Positions 37,602 through 47,345 of a DNA stretch of 64,000 nucleotides are shown here, piece after piece. A model generated the notes under the pieces. That model did no database searches. It was not told where the DNA came from and saw only the letters and a program-made list of their open reading frames with translations. Both the position numbers and the translations under genes were made by a program. How positions within the stretch are numbered: position 1 is the first letter of the stretch; each line of letters starts with the position of its first letter. The DNA is taken from NCBI RefSeq assembly GCF_900188375.1, contig NZ_FZOO01000001.1, forward strand, positions 655,973 through 719,972, read 5' to 3'. The DNA is from Geodermatophilus pulveris. GTDB taxonomy: Bacteria > Actinomycetota > Actinomycetes > Mycobacteriales > Geodermatophilaceae.

Positions 37602-38976
37602 GCTGAGCGGGATCCTGCTGACCGTCCTCGGGATCGCCGCCTTCGCGGCCGGGCTGCTGTTCTCCATCGCCTTCCACGAGTACGGGCACTTCTTCTGGGC
37701 GCGGAAGTTCGGCATGCGGGTGCCGCAGTTCATGGTCGGCTTCGGCCCGACCCTGTGGTCGCGCACCCGCGGGGAGACCGAGTACGGCGTCAAGGCCGTC
37801 CCGCTCGGCGGCTACATCCGCATCGTCGGGATGATCCCGCCGGCCGAGGAGGACGAGAGCGCGCGGGCCACCCGCATGCGCTCGTTCATCGCCGAGGTGC
37901 GCGGTGCGGCACTCAACGACGTCCGCCCCGGCGACGAGGGCCGGGTGTTCTGGGCCAAGCCGTGGTGGCAGCGGGTGGTCGTCATGTCCGCCGGCCCGGT
38001 GCACAACCTGGTCCTGGCGGTGCTGCTGTTCACCGTGCTGCTGACCGTCGTCGGCACCGGCGTGCTGACGACGACGGTGCGCGCCGTCCCGGAGTGCGTG
38101 CTGCCCGCCGGTGCGGTGACCGCCGGGCGGGAGGACGCCTGCTCGGTGCCGATCACGCCGGCCGGTCAGACCTGCGAGGCGGGGACGCCGGGCTGCGCGC
38201 TGCCCCAGCAGAGCCCCGCCGCGGCCGCCGGGCTGCGCCCCGGGGACACGATCGCCGCCGTCGCCGGGCAGCGCCTGGAGCCCACCGCGTACGACAGCTG
38301 GACGGTGGTGCAGGAGGCGATCCGCACCAGCCCCGGGCAGCCGCTGGGCCTCACCGTCGAGCGGGACGGCGAGCAGCGGCTGGTGACCGTGACGCCGATC
38401 CCCAACACCGTCTACGCCGACCCGACCGACCCCTCCGAGGGGACGACGACCGCCGGCTACCTCGGCATCGCGCCGGACGACACGGTGGCCCGGCAGGACG
38501 TCGCCGCCGTCCCCGGCTACTTCGCCATGGTCGTGACCAACGCGGTGGAGCGCCTGGTCGAGATCCCCGAGCGCATCCCGCAGCTGTTCCGCGCGGCGTT
38601 CCTCGGGGAGGAGCGCGACCCCAACGGCCCGATCGGCGTCGTCGGCGTGGGCCGCATCTCCGGGGAGGTGTTCGCCATCCCGGAGCTGACCACGCTGCAG
38701 AAGGTCAGCACGTTCGTCCAGCTGCTGGCCAGCATCAACCTGGTGCTGTTCCTGTTCAACCTGCTGCCGATCTACCCGCTGGACGGCGGGCACGTCGCCG
38801 GGGCGCTGTACGAGAAGGCGCGGTCGGTGGTCGCCCGGCTGCGCGGCCGCCCCGACCCCGGCCCGTTCGACATCGCCCGGCTGATGCCGGTGGCCTACGT
38901 CGTCGCCGGGCTGTTCGTGGTGCTCTCCGGCCTGCTGCTCATCGCCGACATCGTCAACCCGATCACACTGCAGTAG
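37582..38976 (+). CDS. Site-2 intramembrane metalloprotease (RseP/Rip1 type)
   Basis: Cleaves membrane substrates such as anti-sigma factors. 464 residues from GTG 37582, inside dxr; a CTG at 37603 that is 5 bases after GGAGG is another possibility. The zinc motif HEYGH is at 32-36 in the first helix. [11 protein letters not shown] and [13 protein letters not shown] follow, then a PDZ domain (about 200-330). The last catalytic motif is [12 protein letters not shown] near 393-404. The region before the PDZ carries four Cys (38096-38205) that could make disulphides outside the cell. The order dxr-rip1-ispG is conserved in actinobacteria. Confidence 0.92.
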   Translation: MSSPEAELSGILLTVLGIAAFAAGLLFSIAFHEYGHFFWARKFGMRVPQFMVGFGPTLWSRTRGETEYGVKAVPLGGYIRIVGMIPPAEEDESARATRMRSFIAEVRGAALNDVRPGDEGRVFWAKPWWQRVVVMSAGPVHNLVLAVLLFTVLLTVVGTGVLTTTVRAVPECVLPAGAVTAGREDACSVPITPAGQTCEAGTPGCALPQQSPAAAAGLRPGDTIAAVAGQRLEPTAYDSWTVVQEAIRTSPGQPLGLTVERDGEQRLVTVTPIPNTVYADPTDPSEGTTTAGYLGIAPDDTVARQDVAAVPGYFAMVVTNAVERLVEIPERIPQLFRAAFLGEERDPNGPIGVVGVGRISGEVFAIPELTTLQKVSTFVQLLASINLVLFLFNLLPIYPLDGGHVAGALYEKARSVVARLRGRPDPGPFDIARLMPVAYVVAGLFVVLSGLLLIADIVNPITLQ

Positions 38977-39004
38977 GCCGCGGCACCGACCGGGCCGGTA
39001 CGGG

Positions 39005-39010
39005 GATACT
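39005..39010 (+). promoter_or_regulatory. Candidate -10 box immediately before ispG
   Basis: GATACT ends 7 bases before the ispG ATG, the spacing of a leaderless promoter. No Shine-Dalgarno is present. It differs from TAnnnT at the first base. Confidence 0.4.
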
Positions 39011-39017
39011 CGGGACC

Positions 39018-40193
<1,176 letters not shown>

Positions 40194-40201
40194 CCCTCCC
40201 G

Positions 40202-41053
40202 GTGCTCCGCACCCCGACCGCGCGGGTCCTCGACGAGACCGACGAACCCGCCGTCCGCGCCCTGTTCGCCACCGACCCGGTGGCCGCCTGCGTCGTCGCC
40301 GGCCGGGTGGAGGCCGCCGGCACCGCGCCGGCGGCGCTCGGCGCCCCGCTGTGGGGCCTGGGCCGCGGGCGCGCCCTGGACGCCGTGTGCCTGGCCGGGG
40401 CCAACCTGATCCCCTTCGCCCTGCCGGGGGCCGAGCGCGCCGCGGCAGCCGCGTTCGCCGACCGCGCGCTGCGCTCCGGCCGGCGCTGCTCGACCATCGT
40501 CGGTCCCGCCGCGTCGGTGGAGCCGCTGTGGGAGCTGCTGTCACCGGCGTGGGGCCCGGCCCGCGACCACCGGCCCCGCCAGCCGCTGCTGGCCATCGAC
40601 GGGCCGCCGGCCCTCGCCCCCGAGCCGCGGGTGCGCCCGGTGCGCCCGGCCGAGATCGACGTGCTGCTGCCCGCGGCGGTGGCGATGTTCACCGAGGAGG
40701 TCGGCGTCAGCCCGCTGCGGGTGGACGGCGGCGCCGGCTACCGCGCGCGGGTGGCCGACCTGGTGCGCGCCGGGCAGTCGCTGGCCTGGATCGAGGGCGG
40801 CGAGGTGCTGTTCAAGGCCGAGATCGGCGCGGTGTCGCGCAGCGCCTGCCAGGTGCAGGGCGTCTGGGTCGCCCCCGCCCACCGCGGCCGCGGCATCGGC
40901 ACCGCCGGCACCGCCGCCGTCGTCGAGTACGCCCGCACCGCCATCGCGCCGGTCGTCAGCCTCTACGTCAACGACTTCAACGCCGCCGCCCGCGCCGCCT
41001 ACGCGCGGGTCGGCTTCCGCGAGGTCGGGCTCTTCTCCAGCGTCCTGTTCTGA
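40202..41053 (+). CDS. GNAT acetyltransferase with N-terminal DUF4081-like domain
   Basis: 283 residues. The first 135 residues (RVLDETDEPAVRALFATDP, AVCLAGANLIPFALPG) match the DUF4081-type domain often fused to GNATs in actinobacteria. The C-terminal GNAT domain has VQGVWVAPAHRGRGIGTAGT (acetyl-CoA loop near 219-238) and LYVNDFNAAARAAYARVGF. The substrate is unknown. The position after ispG is conserved in relatives. GTG 40202 begins 8 bases after the ispG stop. Confidence 0.85.
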   Translation: MLRTPTARVLDETDEPAVRALFATDPVAACVVAGRVEAAGTAPAALGAPLWGLGRGRALDAVCLAGANLIPFALPGAERAAAAAFADRALRSGRRCSTIVGPAASVEPLWELLSPAWGPARDHRPRQPLLAIDGPPALAPEPRVRPVRPAEIDVLLPAAVAMFTEEVGVSPLRVDGGAGYRARVADLVRAGQSLAWIEGGEVLFKAEIGAVSRSACQVQGVWVAPAHRGRGIGTAGTAAVVEYARTAIAPVVSLYVNDFNAAARAAYARVGFREVGLFSSVLF

Positions 41054-41057
41054 AGGA

Positions 41058-41112
41058 GGACCTCCCCGCCCCCACCGCTCGCACGCTCGCCGCGGGCCCC
41101 TGCGGGGAGGCC
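41058..41112 (+). repeat. Nested-stem intergenic element, copy C
   Basis: Outer arms GGACCTCCCCGC (41058-41069) and GCGGGGAGGCC (41102-41112). The loop TCGCACGCTC is at 41079-41088, with inner pairing CCGC/GCGG across a slightly larger loop. It begins 4 bases after the acetyltransferase stop. Confidence 0.6.
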
Positions 41113-41118
41113 GTTCCG

Positions 41119-41157
41119 GCACCTCACCAGCTCGGGCCGGGTCCCTGCAGGAGGGCC
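41119..41157 (+). repeat. Partial second copy of the nested-stem element
   Basis: Resembles the right half of copy C: CTCACCAGCTCGGGCCGGGT, then CCTGCAGGAGGGCC and CGTT. The left arm is missing, so this looks like a truncated tandem duplicate. Confidence 0.4.
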
Positions 41158-41221
41158 GTTGCAGCCCGTCACCCGCCTGCCGCCTGCGACCGCGACCGCG
41201 GGTCTGGAACGCTGTCTGCCC

Positions 41222-43123
41222 GTGCGCACACGTCGGGGGACGGTCCTGGGGTCCACGCTCGCGCTGCTGGCCGTGCCGGTGCTGGCCGCCTGCTCGGGCA
41301 ACGCGGAGGACGACGTCCGGGCCGCGGCCCGCGCCTTCCTCGGCGCCTGGTCCGCCGGCGACACCGCGGCCGCCGCCGGTGCCACCACCGACCCCGACGC
41401 GGCGAGCGCGCTGCTCGAGCAGACCGCCGCCGACCTGCCCGGGGCCGTCCTCGCCGCCGACGTCGGCCAGGTCGCCGTCGACGACGGCACCGCCACCGTT
41501 GGCTGGACCGCCACCTGGGACCTCGCCGCCGCCCCCGCCTGGAGCTACCCGGCCACCCTGCGGCTGCAGGAGGCCGACGACGGCTGGGACGTCGTCGCCG
41601 AGCCCACCCTGGTGCACCCGGAGCTGGGGGACGGGCAGCGCCTGCAGCTGGAACGGTCCCTCCCCGAGCGCGCGCCGATCACCGACGCCGGCGGCCAGCC
41701 GCTGTTCACCCCCACCGAGGTCGTCACCGTCGGCGTCGACCCGGCCCAGGTCACCGACCTGCCCGCGCTGGCCGCGGCGCTGGCGGCGGCCACCGGCGTC
41801 GCCGCCGAGGAGGTCGTCGCCGACGTCGAGGCCGCCCCGGAGGGCCGGTTCGTCCCGGTCATCACGCTGCGCCGGCCGGACTTCGAGGCCATCCGCGCGC
41901 AGGTGTTCGACCTGCCGGGCGCGGTCTTCCCCACCGACACCCGGCTGCTGGCCCCCAGCGCCCGCTTCGCCTCCGCCCTGCTCGGCCGGGTGGGCCCCGC
42001 GACCGCCGAGGTGCTGGAGGAGTCCGCCGAGGACGGCGCGCCCCGCTACGCCGCCGGCGACCAGCTCGGGCTGTCCGGCCTGCAGCGCGCGCTGCAGGAG
42101 CAGCTGACCGGCACCCCCGGGTTCGCCGTGCGGGTGGTCGCCGCCGACGGGTCGGTCGGGGACGCCGGGCGGGAGGTGGACGCGCTCGAGCCGGTGCCCG
42201 GCCGGCCGGTGCGCACCCCGCTGGTGCGCGCGGTGCAGACCGCCGCGGACGCCGCGGTCGCCACCCAGCAGCTGCCCACCCACCTGGTCGTCGTCCGGCC
42301 GGGCACCGGCGAGATCCTGGCGGTCTCCTCCAACGAGGCCGCCGCCGCGGGCAACGCGTTCACCGGGCAGTACCCGCCCGGCTCGAGCATGAAGGTGGTC
42401 AGCGCGACCGCCCTGCTGGAGACCGGGACGCTGACCGCGCAGACGCCGGTGGCCTGCCCGGGCACCCTCGTCGTCGAGGGCCGGGAGTTCCAGAACGCCG
42501 ACCGGTTCGACCTGGGCACGGTGCCGTTCACCGAGGCCTTCGCGCAGTCGTGCAACACGACCTTCATGCAGCAGGGCCTGGCGCTGCCCGACGACGCGCT
42601 GGCGGCTGCCGCGGCGTCCTACGGCGTCGGGACGGACTGGCAGCTGCCGGTGGACGTCTTCAGCGGCGAGGTGCCGGCCGACAGCACCGGGACGACCAAG
42701 GCGGCCAACGCCATCGGCCAGGGCCAGGTGCTCGTGAGCCCGGTGCAGCTGGCCCTCGTGTCCGCCGGCGTGGCCGGCGGGACCCCCGCCGTGCCGGTCG
42801 AGGTGGTCGGCGCCGAGCCCGCGGGGCCGACGCCGGCCGGCCCGGACGCCGCGGTCCTCGACGCGCTGCGGCCGATGATGCGCGAGGTGGTGCTGTCCGG
42901 GACGGCGGGCGCGCTGGCCGACCGCGGCGAGGTGTACGGCAAGACCGGCACCGCCGAGTACGGCAGCAAGACCCCGCCGGACGCCCACGGCTGGTTCACC
43001 GGCTACCAGCTGGGCGGGCCGCAGGGCGACCTCGCGTTCGCCGTCCTGGTCGAGAGCGGCCAGTCCAGCAGCGTGGCCGTCGACGTGACCGACGTCTTCC
43101 TCGGCGGGCTGCCTCAGGCGTAG
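41222..43123 (+). CDS. Lipoprotein penicillin-binding transpeptidase (class B PBP-like)
   Basis: 633 residues. From GTG 41222 the N-terminus is a lipoprotein signal (RRGTVLGSTLALLAVPVLAAC) with lipid-modified Cys24, so the enzyme is tethered by lipid rather than a helix. An NTF2-like/MecA-N-type domain spans about 28-140 (VRAAARAFLGAWSAGDTAAA), then a dimerisation domain. The transpeptidase domain has Ser388-X-X-Lys391 (GSSMK), SCN at 443-445 and KTG at 574-576 (GKTGTAEY). All catalytic motifs are intact. It probably cross-links peptidoglycan; family architecture recalls low-affinity PBPs. It is convergent with the hemerythrin-like gene, overlapping by 10 bases. Confidence 0.9.
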   Translation: MRTRRGTVLGSTLALLAVPVLAACSGNAEDDVRAAARAFLGAWSAGDTAAAAGATTDPDAASALLEQTAADLPGAVLAADVGQVAVDDGTATVGWTATWDLAAAPAWSYPATLRLQEADDGWDVVAEPTLVHPELGDGQRLQLERSLPERAPITDAGGQPLFTPTEVVTVGVDPAQVTDLPALAAALAAATGVAAEEVVADVEAAPEGRFVPVITLRRPDFEAIRAQVFDLPGAVFPTDTRLLAPSARFASALLGRVGPATAEVLEESAEDGAPRYAAGDQLGLSGLQRALQEQLTGTPGFAVRVVAADGSVGDAGREVDALEPVPGRPVRTPLVRAVQTAADAAVATQQLPTHLVVVRPGTGEILAVSSNEAAAAGNAFTGQYPPGSSMKVVSATALLETGTLTAQTPVACPGTLVVEGREFQNADRFDLGTVPFTEAFAQSCNTTFMQQGLALPDDALAAAAASYGVGTDWQLPVDVFSGEVPADSTGTTKAANAIGQGQVLVSPVQLALVSAGVAGGTPAVPVEVVGAEPAGPTPAGPDAAVLDALRPMMREVVLSGTAGALADRGEVYGKTGTAEYGSKTPPDAHGWFTGYQLGGPQGDLAFAVLVESGQSSSVAVDVTDVFLGGLPQA

Positions 43124-43836
43124 CGGAAGACGGTCCGCTCGGCTCGACGGAAGCGTCCCCGGGTGAGCCGGTAGAGCACCCGGAAGAGCAGCCCGGCTCC
43201 GGCGAAGGCCCGGTCCCGCGCCGCCGCGTCCAGGCCCTCGGCGGCCCAGGGGATGAGGAAGCCCAGCTCCCGTGGCCGGTAGGCCCTCTTCGCGGCGTCC
43301 TCGGCGGTCCTCCACTCCGCGGGGGACAGGTGCTGCTGCGCCAGGGGCAGGGCGGCGGACTCCTCGTGCGCGAGGTGGGTGTGCAGCCCGTCGCGCAGCG
43401 TCGCCAGCCGCTCGGCGAGCCGGGCCCGGACGTCGGCGTCCGGTGCCCGCGTCATCGCCGCGAGGTCCGCACTGCAGGCGTCCAGCTGGGGGTCGAGCGT
43501 GCCGTGCTCGGCGGCCATCTCGTCGAGGGTCCGGCGCGCCCGCGCGTCCCCGGACACGTCGGCGTGGGCCAGCAGCAGCGGCCAGATGTCGTCGTCCTCG
43601 GTGCTGTGGTGGTGGTGCAGCACCATGGCGAAGCGCTGCCACCGGTCGGCGAGCGCCCGCCACACCTCCCCGTCGTCCAGCGGGGTGGCGCGGACGGCCG
43701 CCGCGAGCCGGACCAGGTCCCGGCGGAAGGCGTGGTGCATGAGGTACATCCCGCTCATGTCCAGCGGGCCCTCGGCCGTGTGCGCCTGGCCCGGCAGGGT
43801 GAGCTGTGGCGGGTGGGGTGCGGCGGTCGCGCTCAT
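43114..43836 (-). CDS. Hemerythrin (HHE) domain protein
   Basis: 240 residues; ATG 43836 has GGGAGGA upstream. A four-helix HHE domain with di-iron-type His/Glu residues: YLMHHAFRRDLVRLA, VLHHHHSTEDDDIWPLLL, MAAEHGTLDPQL, LHTHLAHEESAALPL. The C-terminal 70 residues add a helix pair (ELGFLIPWAAEGLDAAARD, GLLFRVLYRLTRGRFRRAER). Likely an oxygen, NO or iron sensor or store; none is proven. The 3' end overlaps the PBP gene tail on the opposite strand. Confidence 0.85.
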   Translation of the reverse strand: MSATAAPHPPQLTLPGQAHTAEGPLDMSGMYLMHHAFRRDLVRLAAAVRATPLDDGEVWRALADRWQRFAMVLHHHHSTEDDDIWPLLLAHADVSGDARARRTLDEMAAEHGTLDPQLDACSADLAAMTRAPDADVRARLAERLATLRDGLHTHLAHEESAALPLAQQHLSPAEWRTAEDAAKRAYRPRELGFLIPWAAEGLDAAARDRAFAGAGLLFRVLYRLTRGRFRRAERTVFRYA

Positions 43837-43906
43837 GACGGGTCCTCCCGTGCGGCACTGGTGCCTGCAGCCTGCTCCGCCGCGCCGGCCCCGTACCAGG
43901 GCCCTC

Positions 43907-44377
43907 CTACCCCGGGAGGCCCGGCAGGGGGTCGGTGACCGGTGTGCGGCCGGCGGCGGAGCGCCACCCGACGGCACGCACCTCCGCGGCGCCCAGCTCG
44001 GCGACCGCCAGCTCGCGCACCGGGGGCTGCACGGACTGGTCGAGCAGCCGCACCCAGGCCGCGGACACCCCCTCCTCCAGGACGACGGCCAGCGTCGCGG
44101 CGTCCACGGCGGACAGCACGGGGAAGGGCAGGGCGTAGCCGGGCTCCCGGGGCACCGGGTCGGCGCCCCGCTCGGCCAGCAGCGCGACCAGCCGGTCGCG
44201 CACGTCGCGGTGGGCGGTGTCGGCGGCCGCGGCCGGGCCGCGCGCGTCCTCGGGCAGGGCCGCGCCCACCGTGCCGTACCCCCACACGGCGGCGTGCTCG
44301 GCGGCCACCACCGCGCGCAGCGCCGCGGTCTCCGTGCCCTCGTCCCGGACGCCGTCGTCAGCCACGTCGTCAGCCAC
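43907..44377 (-). CDS. DUF4439 ferritin-like protein
   Basis: 156 residues. The helical pattern LRAVVAAEHAAVWGYGTVGA, DTAHRDVRDRLVALLAERGA, LPFPVLSAVDAATLAVVLEE and VSAAWVRLLDQSV fits the DUF4439 ferritin-like family. Glu/His positions in the helices could hold a di-iron site, but this is not certain. GTG 44377 is preceded by a G-rich stretch; GTG 44365 is an alternative. It follows the lipoprotein gene by 15 bases, forming a pair. Confidence 0.75.
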   Translation of the reverse strand: MADDVADDGVRDEGTETAALRAVVAAEHAAVWGYGTVGAALPEDARGPAAAADTAHRDVRDRLVALLAERGADPVPREPGYALPFPVLSAVDAATLAVVLEEGVSAAWVRLLDQSVQPPVRELAVAELGAAEVRAVGWRSAAGRTPVTDPLPGLPG

Positions 44378-44392
44378 GCCCCCGCACCCCCC

Positions 44393-44887
44393 TCACGCCA
44401 GTGCCGCCTCGTGCCCGCGCAGCGACGCCGCGACCGACCCCAGCAGTGCGGCCCGGGCGCCGGACTGCCCGGTGCAGGCCTGCGCGTGGGCGGCGGCCGC
44501 GCCGGCCAGCTGGCCGCGCAGCCAGCCGCGCACGTCCGCCCCCGGCGGGGGAGCGGGCGGCACCGGGACGGACGCGGCGGACGGAGCCGGCGCCGACGTC
44601 GCGGACGGCGCGGCGGCCCGCAGCCGGTCCAGCTGCCCGGCCGCCTGCGCGGCCAGGTCGCTCAGCGCCAGTGCCGGGTCGGCGGTCGTCGCCGCGGCGT
44701 AGGCGGCGACCACCGCCTCCTGCACGGCCACCTGCCCGGCCAGCCGGTCGGCCTCCTCCGTGCTGACCGCCGGGGCGCCGGGCGACCCGGCGGTGCAGCC
44801 GGCGGCGAGCAGCGCCAGCCCGGCCGAGGCCGCCAGGAACGCGCGCCGCGACGGGCCCGCGGGGACGGGTGCGGAGGTGGGGGCCAT
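44393..44887 (-). CDS. Tat-type lipoprotein, helical
   Basis: 164 residues. A twin-arginine signal ([20 protein letters not shown]) ends in a lipobox with Cys near residue 31, so it is exported folded and lipid-anchored. The mature part is Ala-rich and helical ([53 protein letters not shown]), similar in size and pattern to the adjacent DUF4439 protein. A ferritin-like fold, and joint iron or redox work outside the cell, are inference. Confidence 0.7.
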   Translation of the reverse strand: MAPTSAPVPAGPSRRAFLAASAGLALLAAGCTAGSPGAPAVSTEEADRLAGQVAVQEAVVAAYAAATTADPALALSDLAAQAAGQLDRLRAAAPSATSAPAPSAASVPVPPAPPPGADVRGWLRGQLAGAAAAHAQACTGQSGARAALLGSVAASLRGHEAALA

Positions 44888-45102
44888 CCGCCCCATCCTG
44901 GCAGCCGCGCCGGTGCCCGGCGGGCAGCACACGGCGGTGGGTCCCCCGGGCCGCGCGGTCTCGGGCCGGGCGGGGGAGCGGTAGCCTGACCCTCTGCCCG
45001 GGACCGGGCCGACGGCCTGCCGCCGCCCGCGGACCAGGCCCCGCGCGGGGCACCGGACTGCCGCACGCGTGCCACCGACCGAGCCAGGAGAGGGAGGGAG
45101 CC

Positions 45103-45699
45103 GTGGGCGCCGCCCCCCGCACCGACCCCGCCGCCACCCGGATGGCCGGGCTGGTCGCGCCGGTCGTCGAGGCCGCCGGGTACGACCTGGAGGAGCTGGT
45201 CGTCACCCCGGCCGGCCGGCGCAGCGTCGTCCGCGTGGTGGTCGACCGCGACACCGGCGTGACCCTCGACGACGTCGCCGAGGTCAGCCGCGCGGTGTCC
45301 GCGGCGCTCGACGACCTCGACGGCGAGTTCGGCAGCGCCCCCTACGTCCTGGAGGTCACCAGCCCCGGGGTGGACCGCCCGCTCACCGACCCGCGGCACT
45401 GGCAGCGCAACACCGGCCGCCTGGTCACCGTCGCCGTGGGCCCCACCGGGTCGGCGGAGCAGGTCACCGCCCGCGTCCTGGCGGCCGACGGCGACGGGGT
45501 GACCCTCGCCGTCGAGGCGAAGGGCAGGCCCGGCGCGAGGAAGCGGCCGCCCACCCGGCGGCAGGTGCCGTGGCACGAGCTGGGCACCGGCCGCGTGCAG
45601 GTGGAGTTCGGCCGGCACGAGCCGGATGACGACCCCGGCAGCGACCCGGACGAGGCCCGCCCGGAGCCCGCGGACGACGACGACGGAGGAGGACAGTGA
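45103..45699 (+). CDS. rimP: Ribosome maturation factor RimP
   Basis: Needed for 30S assembly. 198 residues: N-terminal alpha/beta domain ([58 protein letters not shown]) and a C-terminal SH3-like barrel. An acidic tail ([20 protein letters not shown]) is added. GTG 45103 has GGAGGGAG upstream. TAGCCT at 44982-44987 is a possible -10 box. The stop overlaps nusA (GTGA). It heads the nusA-infB operon. Confidence 0.94.
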   Translation: MGAAPRTDPAATRMAGLVAPVVEAAGYDLEELVVTPAGRRSVVRVVVDRDTGVTLDDVAEVSRAVSAALDDLDGEFGSAPYVLEVTSPGVDRPLTDPRHWQRNTGRLVTVAVGPTGSAEQVTARVLAADGDGVTLAVEAKGRPGARKRPPTRRQVPWHELGTGRVQVEFGRHEPDDDPGSDPDEARPEPADDDDGGGQ

Positions 45700-46838
45700 A
45701 CATCGACGTGACCGCTCTCAAGGCGGTCGAGCGGGAGAAGGGCATCCCCACCGACACGGTCATCGAGGCGCTCGAGACGGCGCTCGTGACCGCCTACCGG
45801 CACGCCGACGGCGCCAGCCGGCACGTCCGCGTGCACGTCGACCGCAAGACCGGCGAGGTCGCCGTGCTGGCCCAGGAGCTCGGGCCGGACGGCGAGGTCC
45901 TCCGCGAGTGGGACGACACCCCCTCCGACTTCGGCCGCATCGCGGCCAGCACCGCCAAGCAGGTCATCGTCCAGCGGCTGCGCGACGCCGAGCACGAGCA
46001 GACCTTCGGCGAGTACGCCGGCAAGGAGGGCGACATCGTCAGCGGCATCGTGCAGGCCGACCAGCGGCGCAACGCCAGCGGCACGGTGCTCGTCGACATC
46101 GGCAAGGTGGAGGCGGTGCTGCCGGCCGCCGAGCAGGTACCGGGGGAGAGCTACCCGCACGGCAGCCGGCTCAAGGCCTACGTGGTGTCGGTCGCCCGGG
46201 GCCTGCGCGGCCCGCAGGTCACCGTGTCCCGGACCCACCCCAACCTGGTGCGCAAGCTGTTCGCCCTCGAGGTCCCCGAGATCGCCGACGGCAGCGTGGA
46301 GATCGTCGCGGTCGCCCGCGAGGCCGGGCACCGCTCGAAGATCGCCGTCCGCACCTCCGTGCCCGGGCTCAACGCCAAGGGCGCCTGCATCGGCCCGATG
46401 GGGCAGCGGGTGCGCAACGTCATGAGCGAGCTGCACGGCGAGAAGATCGACATCGTCGACTGGTCGGACGACCCGGCCACCTTCGTCGCCTCGGCCCTGA
46501 GCCCGGCGCGGGTGAGCAGCGCGCGGGTGGTGGACCCGCAGGCCAAGGCGGTGCGGGTCGTCGTCCCGGACTTCCAGCTGTCGCTGGCCATCGGCAAGGA
46601 GGGCCAGAACGCCCGCCTGGCCGCGCGGCTGACCGGCTGTCGGATCGACATCCGCAGCGACGCCCAGCCCGACGACGCCACCCCCTCGCCCGGCGTGGGC
46701 CGCGCACCGCTGCGGTCCGGTGCGCCCGCCGGCCGCGGCGCCCCCGGGGGCCGCCCGGGTGCCCCCGGTGCGGCCGGCCGCCCCGGCTGGGTGGCCGGGA
46801 GCCGGAGCCCGGAACACCGGGGGCCCTCGGCGCGCTAG
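45696..46838 (+). CDS. nusA: Transcription termination/antitermination protein NusA
   Basis: 380 residues: the N-terminal RNA-polymerase-binding domain, S1 domain ([20 protein letters not shown]), and KH1 and KH2 domains ([38 protein letters not shown]). It lacks the acidic repeats of E. coli NusA. A Gly/Pro-rich tail of about 50 residues ends the protein. It will act at the rRNA operon leader at the end of this window, among others. It overlaps rimP and is followed 5 bases later by ylxR. Confidence 0.96.
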   Translation: MNIDVTALKAVEREKGIPTDTVIEALETALVTAYRHADGASRHVRVHVDRKTGEVAVLAQELGPDGEVLREWDDTPSDFGRIAASTAKQVIVQRLRDAEHEQTFGEYAGKEGDIVSGIVQADQRRNASGTVLVDIGKVEAVLPAAEQVPGESYPHGSRLKAYVVSVARGLRGPQVTVSRTHPNLVRKLFALEVPEIADGSVEIVAVAREAGHRSKIAVRTSVPGLNAKGACIGPMGQRVRNVMSELHGEKIDIVDWSDDPATFVASALSPARVSSARVVDPQAKAVRVVVPDFQLSLAIGKEGQNARLAARLTGCRIDIRSDAQPDDATPSPGVGRAPLRSGAPAGRGAPGGRPGAPGAAGRPGWVAGSRSPEHRGPSAR

Positions 46839-46843
46839 AGTCC

Positions 46844-47239
46844 ATGGTGGCCGAAACGTCGATCCCGGTGCGCACGTGTGTGGGCTGCCGGGAGCGCGCT
46901 CCGGTCACCGATCTGCTGCGCGTCGTCGCGCGGGACGGGGTGCTGGTCCCCGACCCGCGACGGAGGCTCCCCGGCCGGGGGGCGTCCCTGCACCCCACCC
47001 CGGAGTGCCTGCACGCAGCGGAGCGACGCCGGGCCTTCCCCCGGGCGCTGCGCCTCCCCGGAGGCGGCGGCTCCCCCGTGGAGGCCGGTCTGCTCCGGGA
47101 CCACGTCCTCGGCACGCCGTCCACGGTGCCGGCGGGGAGCGGCCCGGGCGGGCGACAGCACACGAACGACAACCGCACCAACACAGACGGACCCGCACCC
47201 GGCGGGTCCGCACGTCGAGAGCAGGACGTCGTCGGATGA
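46844..47239 (+). CDS. YlxR (DUF448) family RNA-binding protein
   Basis: 131 residues. The signature PVRTCVGCRERAPVTDLLRV (near 8-27) and RRLPGRGASLHPTPECL identify the YlxR family, which binds RNA and modulates ribosomal or RNase P functions in some species. The usual length is about 90; here a polar C-terminal extension (GRQHTNDNRTNTDGPAP) of some 40 residues is present. It lies between nusA and infB as in most bacteria. Confidence 0.88.
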   Translation: MVAETSIPVRTCVGCRERAPVTDLLRVVARDGVLVPDPRRRLPGRGASLHPTPECLHAAERRRAFPRALRLPGGGGSPVEAGLLRDHVLGTPSTVPAGSGPGGRQHTNDNRTNTDGPAPGGSARREQDVVG

Positions 47240-47345
47240 GCAAGCCGTGAAGTCCCCACTGGGACACGACAGATGACAAGCCAGACCATGCAGCACTGAC
47301 GACGAGGTCGCGCGGGCGAGCCGCCGGCCTCACAAGAGGAGACCC

